A stretch of DNA of 10,797 nucleotides from Verrucomicrobiales bacterium (GTDB lineage Bacteria; Verrucomicrobiota; Verrucomicrobiia; Verrucomicrobiales; DEV007): contig NYVP01000125.1 in NCBI GenBank assembly GCA_002684575.1, positions 14,736 through 25,532 of the forward strand. The letters are read 5' to 3'. The notes under the pieces were generated by a model, which was not told the DNA's origin, searched no databases, and saw only the letters and a list, made by a program, of their open reading frames with translations. The position numbers and the translations under genes are program-made. Shown in pieces: positions 6,691 through 10,797 of the stretch. Each line of letters begins with the position of its first letter. Within the stretch, counting starts at the first letter, position 1.

Positions 6691-8907
6691 ATGGCCAAAC
6701 AGAGCGAGACTAAGCTTCACGCACTTGATTATTGGCAGGTAGCTAGGAACCGATACGCCGTTATCCTTCTCACTTTTGCATTGGTTTTCATGACGGCATT
6801 GGTCATTGCATATTTGAGACCCTCTGAATACCTGGGAAGAGTTCAAATACAAGTTCAAAGAGAGGCAAGGGACATCGAAGTTTTTAGGGAAACGGGATCT
6901 GTTGGTAATCTAGGCTCTGATCAACTTCCATACATGACTTTTATGCAGACTCAGTTTGAAATAATTCAGAGTCGCGAAACGCTAAAAGAAGTTATCAAAA
7001 ATGGAGTTGATGCGGCAGGTAATCTTCTTGACCTCAAAAAATCATGGGGTGTTCCTAGTGACGAAGATGCATACCGAATACTCAAAAGAAAAGTAGAAAC
7101 TCAGGACGTTAGAGGTACTGACCTTATTGATATAGAGGTTTATGATACTGATCCTAACCTGGCTGCTGACATAGCTAATGCAGTAGCTGATGCCTATAGA
7201 ACACGTAGGCAGGAGGAAGAACAATCAAGAGCTCAGAAAGCTTTAGCCTTATTAGATCAGCAAATAAAATCTCAAGAGGGAAGACTTGAAAAAGCCCGTA
7301 ATAATATGATTGAGTTGATGGAGGAGCTCAACATTGTTGATCTTAGTCTTGGAGAGCCTGTTTGGCTCAGAGGAAGTCAACCTAATACTGGCACTGCATC
7401 ATTAGTTATGGCTGCTAAGCAAAGAGAATTTGCTGCTGAAGAAGCCATTCAAAATTTAAGGTCTACTATAAAATCTTTGACTCAACTTGAGGGTGCTGAA
7501 TTGATTAAATCGGCTGTGGATCTTGGAGTTAAAAATGAAACTCTTAATAGTGGCTGGAGCGAGTATCAGACACTTGAATTGAGTCGGGCGGCCCTAATTG
7601 ATAGCGGTGTTGGAGTTAAGCACCCCAAAATAGTAAACATTGATTCCCAGTTAAATTTGAGAATGAATCAACTCCTTGATGCTGTCGAAACACATAAAAA
7701 AGCACTCACTACTCAGCTAGCCATGGCTGAACAACAGTATGAAAATTCAAAGGAGAGTAAGGAGAGAACAGAAAAAATGTCGCTCCAGGAGAGGAAGCAA
7801 AATGTAAGGTACATCGAGGCTAAAAAGGAATACGAATTATCCAAAGAAATGCTCAATGGAATGCAATCACAACTCGCTAAAGAAACTATTGATTCGGCGG
7901 GTCAAAGAACGCCGTTGGTGATTCATGAGCTGGCAGAACCTCAGGACGTTGATAAGCCTGCAAGACCAAACATTAAATTACACTTAGTTCTTGGAGCTGC
8001 TGTAGGTCTCATTTTTGGCATTGGAATGGCTTTCTTTTTAGAATACCTAGACACCTCCGTGAAAAGTTTAGATGAAGTTGAATACTATCTGGATTTGCCT
8101 GTACTCGCAGTTATACCCAAAGATATAAATGTGCTTCATAAAGAAAGTGGATTAAGTCCTGACGCCGAGGCTTATAGAATTTTAAGAACGAATATAGAAT
8201 TTAATAGAAAAAATGCTGATGCTAACGCTATCACTTTAGTCAGTGGGGGCGCCGGCGAAGGTAAGTCAACGACACTCGTTAATTTAGCATACGTTTGTGC
8301 CCAAGGGGGGTACAATACGCTAATGATCGATGGGGATTTAAGAAGACCTCAGCTGCATACATTTTTCAATATTAACAATTCAGTGGGTTTGACTAATTAT
8401 CTGACGACTGATCTTCAATTAGAGGATGTGATATTACAAACTGCTTACGAAAATTTGTATTTCATGCCTTCTGGAATTCTTCCGGCAGATGCTGCCGGTA
8501 TATTAAATTCAAGAAGAATGTCCGAACTTATAGCTGACGTTAAGAGTCGTTTTGATTTGGTTTTCATAGACTCTCCGCCAATACTTGGAGTAAGTGATGC
8601 TTCGGTTATTTCTTCTGAAGTTGACCTCACTATTATTGTGATACAGCACAGAAAGCTTCCTAGGGGAATGCTCTTGAGGGTAAAGCAGGCAATTCAAAAC
8701 GTGGGTGGTACAGCTTTAGGTGTAGTTCTTAACAATGTTGATGTTAGGTCTGATAACCAGTATCAATATTATACAAGTTACTATACTTATTATGCCCCTC
8801 GGAATCTTGATCCTGATATGGAATCAGGTTCAATTGGGTCCCCAAAACCAGGGAGTAAATTGGCATCCAAAGACCAAAATAATCTCTCAGCTGAGGATAA
8901 ATTTTAA
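6691..8907 (+). CDS. Wzc-type polysaccharide co-polymerase / BY-kinase (tyrosine autokinase)
   Basis: Inner-membrane protein that controls chain length and export of capsule or exopolysaccharide; autophosphorylation of its tyrosine tail cycles its oligomeric state. The 738 residues show a Wzz domain with TM1 at about 23-42, a periplasmic region of about 390 residues with long coiled-coil stretches (about 185-225 and 330-400), and a Pro motif (P417, P423, P426) before TM2 (about 432-450). The cytoplasmic kinase has Walker A G-G-A-G-E-G-K-S (519-526, K525), Walker A' L-M-I-D-G-D (544-549) and Walker B L-V-F-I-D-S-P-P (623-630, D627). Seven tyrosines lie within 691-701. About 37 mostly polar residues follow the cluster, longer than I would expect. 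No partner phosphatase (Wzb) gene is in the window. The ATG at 6691 has no Shine-Dalgarno. The gene lies past a terminator, so it needs its own promoter, and is followed after 23 nt by the OPX gene. Confidence 0.95.
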   Translation: MAKQSETKLHALDYWQVARNRYAVILLTFALVFMTALVIAYLRPSEYLGRVQIQVQREARDIEVFRETGSVGNLGSDQLPYMTFMQTQFEIIQSRETLKEVIKNGVDAAGNLLDLKKSWGVPSDEDAYRILKRKVETQDVRGTDLIDIEVYDTDPNLAADIANAVADAYRTRRQEEEQSRAQKALALLDQQIKSQEGRLEKARNNMIELMEELNIVDLSLGEPVWLRGSQPNTGTASLVMAAKQREFAAEEAIQNLRSTIKSLTQLEGAELIKSAVDLGVKNETLNSGWSEYQTLELSRAALIDSGVGVKHPKIVNIDSQLNLRMNQLLDAVETHKKALTTQLAMAEQQYENSKESKERTEKMSLQERKQNVRYIEAKKEYELSKEMLNGMQSQLAKETIDSAGQRTPLVIHELAEPQDVDKPARPNIKLHLVLGAAVGLIFGIGMAFFLEYLDTSVKSLDEVEYYLDLPVLAVIPKDINVLHKESGLSPDAEAYRILRTNIEFNRKNADANAITLVSGGAGEGKSTTLVNLAYVCAQGGYNTLMIDGDLRRPQLHTFFNINNSVGLTNYLTTDLQLEDVILQTAYENLYFMPSGILPADAAGILNSRRMSELIADVKSRFDLVFIDSPPILGVSDASVISSEVDLTIIVIQHRKLPRGMLLRVKQAIQNVGGTALGVVLNNVDVRSDNQYQYYTSYYTYYAPRNLDPDMESGSIGSPKPGSKLASKDQNNLSAEDKF

Positions 8908-8930
8908 AATATTATGAGCTACTAATTGCA

Positions 8931-9521
8931 ATGTTCAATTTTTCAAATACTTACACCAAGCTAATTAATTTTCTTATAGTAACATTAATTACTGCTGCGC
9001 CAATTTTTGCAGCTGAACCGATTTTACAAAAAGGGCAATCTTTTGGTTTAAGGCTAACTGGCGTTCCCGCTGACGACCAAACTTCAATTAGTCAAACCTA
9101 TACAATCAGTGATAATGGAACGATTAAGCTATTATATTTAAAAGAAATGGCTGCTGCAGGCATGAAACCTTCTCAACTAATGAGAAAAGTCGAACAAGCC
9201 TACGTTAGTGCAGAAATTTTCACTAAACCAAACGTCGTAATTACTCTCGGAGAAGCTGGATCAATACAGCGCTATGTTAGTGTTCTTGGAGAAGTAAACA
9301 CACGCCGCGGTGTGAGTTATACTCCTGGTCTAACTTTGTTAGAAGCTATTGCGCAGTGTGGTGGATTCTCTGATTTTGCGAACCCTAAAAGGGTAAAACT
9401 AACTAGAGGGGGCAAAGCAACTATTCACGATTTATCGAGAACAACGAGTAATGCTAACGTTAAGCTTCAGCCTAATGACATTATAACCGTTCCTTCTAGA
9501 GGCCTTTTCCGAGGAGGTTAA
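8931..9521 (+). CDS. Short polysaccharide export (OPX, Wza-like) protein without an outer-membrane helix
   Basis: The 196-residue protein has a signal peptide (hydrophobic 11-23, probable cleavage after I-F-A at 27) and no lipobox cysteine, so it should be a soluble periplasmic protein, not a lipoprotein. A polysaccharide export (PES) domain covers about 31-105 and is followed by one SLBB domain from about 113, including 'V-L-G-E-V' (118-122), 'P-G-L-T-L-L-E-A-I-A' and a closing 'L-Q-P-N-D-I-I-T-V-P'. The protein ends about nine residues later, so the extra SLBB repeat and C-terminal amphipathic helix by which E. coli Wza spans the outer membrane are absent. It lies 23 nt after the Wzc-type gene, surely in one operon. 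The beta-barrel at 5334 is the likely outer-membrane partner. No Shine-Dalgarno precedes the ATG. Confidence 0.92.
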   Translation: MFNFSNTYTKLINFLIVTLITAAPIFAAEPILQKGQSFGLRLTGVPADDQTSISQTYTISDNGTIKLLYLKEMAAAGMKPSQLMRKVEQAYVSAEIFTKPNVVITLGEAGSIQRYVSVLGEVNTRRGVSYTPGLTLLEAIAQCGGFSDFANPKRVKLTRGGKATIHDLSRTTSNANVKLQPNDIITVPSRGLFRGG

Positions 9522-9528
9522 AGAATCA

Positions 9529-10119
9529 CTAACTTGTTTTAACAAGCTGACGATTTTTGGAGAGGTATGACCATCCAGAAACGATGGTAATCGTGGTGCA
9601 AATGATTATTAGTAAATTGCCGATCATTGGCTGATCAATGAACTCAAGACAGTTTAATGTAGGCTCATTTGAACCCATTACTATTAAGAAAAAGCTGGCT
9701 ACAATAATTTGGGAGGTTGTTTTCCATTTACCCAAAGAATCGGCAGAAAGCACCTTACCTTGATTCGATGCAAGCAATCTAAGACCCGTAACTAAAAATT
9801 CTCTCGAAATAATTGTAATCGTAATCCATGCAGGAATCATATTTTCTTGGGTAAGAATGATAAATACCGCACTAGTCAAAATTTTATCGACTAAGGGGTC
9901 TATTAATTTCCCAAAATCAGTGACCAATTTTAACTTTCTTGCAATGTATCCGTCTAAAAAATCTGTGAGTGATGCGATCAAAAAAAATAAAATTGCAATA
10001 GTGATACGATAATCCAGCAAATGGAAAGATTTTAATAACTGATCAGGGATAGACATTACAGCGACAAATAGTGCTGTTAAAAATAACCTCCCCATAGTTA
10101 GCTGATTTGGTAGATTCAT
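9529..10119 (-). CDS. pgsA: CDP-diacylglycerol--glycerol-3-phosphate 3-phosphatidyltransferase (PgsA)
   Basis: Integral membrane enzyme that joins CDP-diacylglycerol and glycerol-3-phosphate to phosphatidylglycerol phosphate, the committed step to phosphatidylglycerol and cardiolipin. The CDP-alcohol phosphatidyltransferase signature is complete: D53-x2-D56-G57-x2-A60-R61-x8-G70-x3-D74-x3-D78, where the aspartates bind metal. The N-terminal 'N-L-P-N-Q-L-T-M-G-R' and four or more hydrophobic segments fit the PgsA subgroup, and 196 residues is a normal length. Homologs with other alcohol acceptors share the core motif, so the exact substrate rests on overall similarity. It starts 14 nt after the MoaE-like gene on the same strand, so the two form a small operon. 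It converges on the OPX gene with only 7 nt between stop codons. No Shine-Dalgarno is visible. Confidence 0.93.
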   Translation of the reverse strand: MNLPNQLTMGRLFLTALFVAVMSIPDQLLKSFHLLDYRITIAILFFLIASLTDFLDGYIARKLKLVTDFGKLIDPLVDKILTSAVFIILTQENMIPAWITITIISREFLVTGLRLLASNQGKVLSADSLGKWKTTSQIIVASFFLIVMGSNEPTLNCLEFIDQPMIGNLLIIICTTITIVSGWSYLSKNRQLVKTS

Positions 10120-10133
10120 ATATTAGCATTAAT

Positions 10134-10511
10134 TTAGATAAACTTTTTCCAAATTGGGAGAGTGTTTTTTATTTTATCCAAATACCATTCCGATAATTGA
10201 TAAGAAGATTTACTATGAGGAGTTGAAACTCTGAGTACGACAGATGGTTTACAAACAGGCACGAAACCAATGCGATGAATAATTTTGGCATTATGTTCCC
10301 CAAATTTTGTAAATGCCTTATCACTCATATTTTTAGCAATTTTGTACGCCATATCCTCATAAGAGCTGTATTCGATACCTTTAATTATTTCCCCTTTTTC
10401 AGATTCTCTAACGACCCCCCAAAATATGAGTTCTGCCCCAAATTGTGGGCTCCATTCTGGATCCTTGTTTTCCAGCGCTTTATTTGATAAAAATAGATCA
10501 AGTTTATGCAT
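10134..10511 (-). CDS. MoaE-like protein (molybdopterin synthase large subunit family), short and divergent
   Basis: The 125-residue protein follows the MoaE pattern: 'G-V-V-R' (32-35), 'G-I-E-Y-S-S-Y-E-D-M-A' (45-55), 'I-I-H-R-I-G' (77-82) and the closing 'D-K-I-K-N-T-L-P-I-W-K-K' (112-123). K115 and K122 match the two active-site lysines of E. coli MoaE (K119, K126). In the family, MoaE inserts sulfur carried by MoaD into precursor Z to make molybdopterin. Three things are odd: the usual H-R-x-x-A-F reads H-S-K-S-S-Y (99-104), the usual G-E before the 'S-V' strand is C-K (87-88), and the chain stops two residues after W-K-K, without the Glu and the tail seen in E. coli. No moaD or other cofactor gene is in view, so true molybdopterin synthase activity is uncertain. 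It precedes pgsA in one operon and diverges from gnd. Confidence 0.8.
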   Translation of the reverse strand: MHKLDLFLSNKALENKDPEWSPQFGAELIFWGVVRESEKGEIIKGIEYSSYEDMAYKIAKNMSDKAFTKFGEHNAKIIHRIGFVPVCKPSVVLRVSTPHSKSSYQLSEWYLDKIKNTLPIWKKFI

Positions 10512-10599
10512 TGTTTGTTGCGTAATTGGTCGTTCGCATTTTGAATTGAGCAGAGTATTACATAACTCACAACTTTAGTAATAATAACAAAGTAAAAAA

Positions 10600-10797
10600 A
10601 TGAGTAAAAATGACTTTGGTTTAATTGGTTTGGCTGTCATGGGACAGAATCTTGTTCTTAATGTCGCCAGTAGAGGTTTTAATGTTTCTGTTTACAACAG
10701 AACTACGGCGACGACGAAAGAATTTTTAGAAGGCCCTGCGGAAAATACGACTATTCAGGGGTTTGATGAATTGAAGGATTTTGTTGATAGTCTGTCT
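10600..10797 (+). CDS. gnd: 6-phosphogluconate dehydrogenase, decarboxylating, N-terminal part (cut by the window end)
   Basis: Oxidative pentose-phosphate enzyme that converts 6-phosphogluconate to ribulose 5-phosphate, CO2 and NADPH. Only the first 66 codons are present. They show the Rossmann fingerprint G-L-A-V-M-G (10-15), 'N-L-V-L-N-V-A-S-R-G' (17-26) and N-R-T (33-35), the loop that reads the NADP 2'-phosphate, all closely like E. coli Gnd. The ATG at 10600 follows an A-run and has no Shine-Dalgarno; it gives an N-terminus of the expected length. The 88-nt gap to the divergent MoaE-like gene must hold promoters for both, but no clear consensus pair was found in it. Confidence 0.93.
   Translation, partial: MSKNDFGLIGLAVMGQNLVLNVASRGFNVSVYNRTTATTKEFLEGPAENTTIQGFDELKDFVDSLS

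Noticed and set aside
9533..9546. Palindrome CTTGTTTTAACAAG at the convergent ends of the OPX gene and pgsA as a bidirectional terminator.
   Set aside because: The stem is only 6 bp, AT-rich, with a 2-nt loop and no proper T-run on either side. It may help transcription end, but it does not meet the standard for an intrinsic terminator.
10275..10487. Plus-strand open frame of 70 codons opposite the MoaE-like gene.
   Set aside because: It is a shadow of the MoaE-like frame with a Phe-rich translation that matches no domain.
1..10797. CRISPR arrays, insertion sequences, tRNA or rRNA genes.
   Set aside because: No regularly spaced repeats, transposase-like frames, terminal inverted repeats or structural RNA signatures were seen on either strand.

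Overview
The window reads as a chromosomal stretch of an AT-rich Gram-negative bacterium, most likely a Verrucomicrobiota member (Opitutae/Puniceicoccales-like). The reasons are the long, about 600-residue form of IspG directly behind an RseP-type protease, a short polysaccharide-export protein paired with an outer-membrane beta-barrel, and almost no Shine-Dalgarno sequences. The phylum call is an inference from gene content; no rRNA or other phylogenetic marker gene was used.

Layout, left to right. (1) Positions 1-3752, plus strand, a housekeeping run: the 3' part of rseP (site-2 membrane protease; the window begins inside its HExxH motif), ispG (MEP isoprenoid pathway, long form) and trmB (tRNA m7G46 methyltransferase), which starts with GTG inside the end of ispG. 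(2) Positions 3778-4374, minus strand: a small membrane-anchored TPR-like protein of unknown role. (3) Positions 4375-4723: an AT-rich divergent intergenic region with two opposed candidate promoters and, on the rightward side, a presumptive leader of about 110 nt holding two inverted repeats. (4) Positions 4724-9521, plus strand, an envelope/polysaccharide-export block: an unrecognised secreted Ala-rich, four-cysteine protein; an outer-membrane beta-barrel; a strong intrinsic terminator; a Wzc-type polysaccharide co-polymerase/tyrosine autokinase; and a short soluble OPX (polysaccharide export) protein. (5) Positions 9529-10511, minus strand: pgsA (phosphatidylglycerophosphate synthase) behind a short, divergent MoaE-like protein. 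(6) From 10600, plus strand: the first 66 codons of gnd (6-phosphogluconate dehydrogenase), cut by the window end.

How they may work together. The Wzc-like kinase in the inner membrane would control chain length and assembly, and the OPX protein would cap it in the periplasm. The OPX protein has no C-terminal membrane-spanning helix, so the neighbouring beta-barrel is a good candidate for the actual outer-membrane pore, as in the composite OPX/beta-barrel export systems described in Myxococcus. No glycosyltransferase, flippase or polymerase gene lies here, so the sugar-building machinery must be elsewhere. The secreted cysteine protein upstream of the barrel is the least explained gene and the best candidate for something new. 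The rest of the window is ordinary core metabolism.
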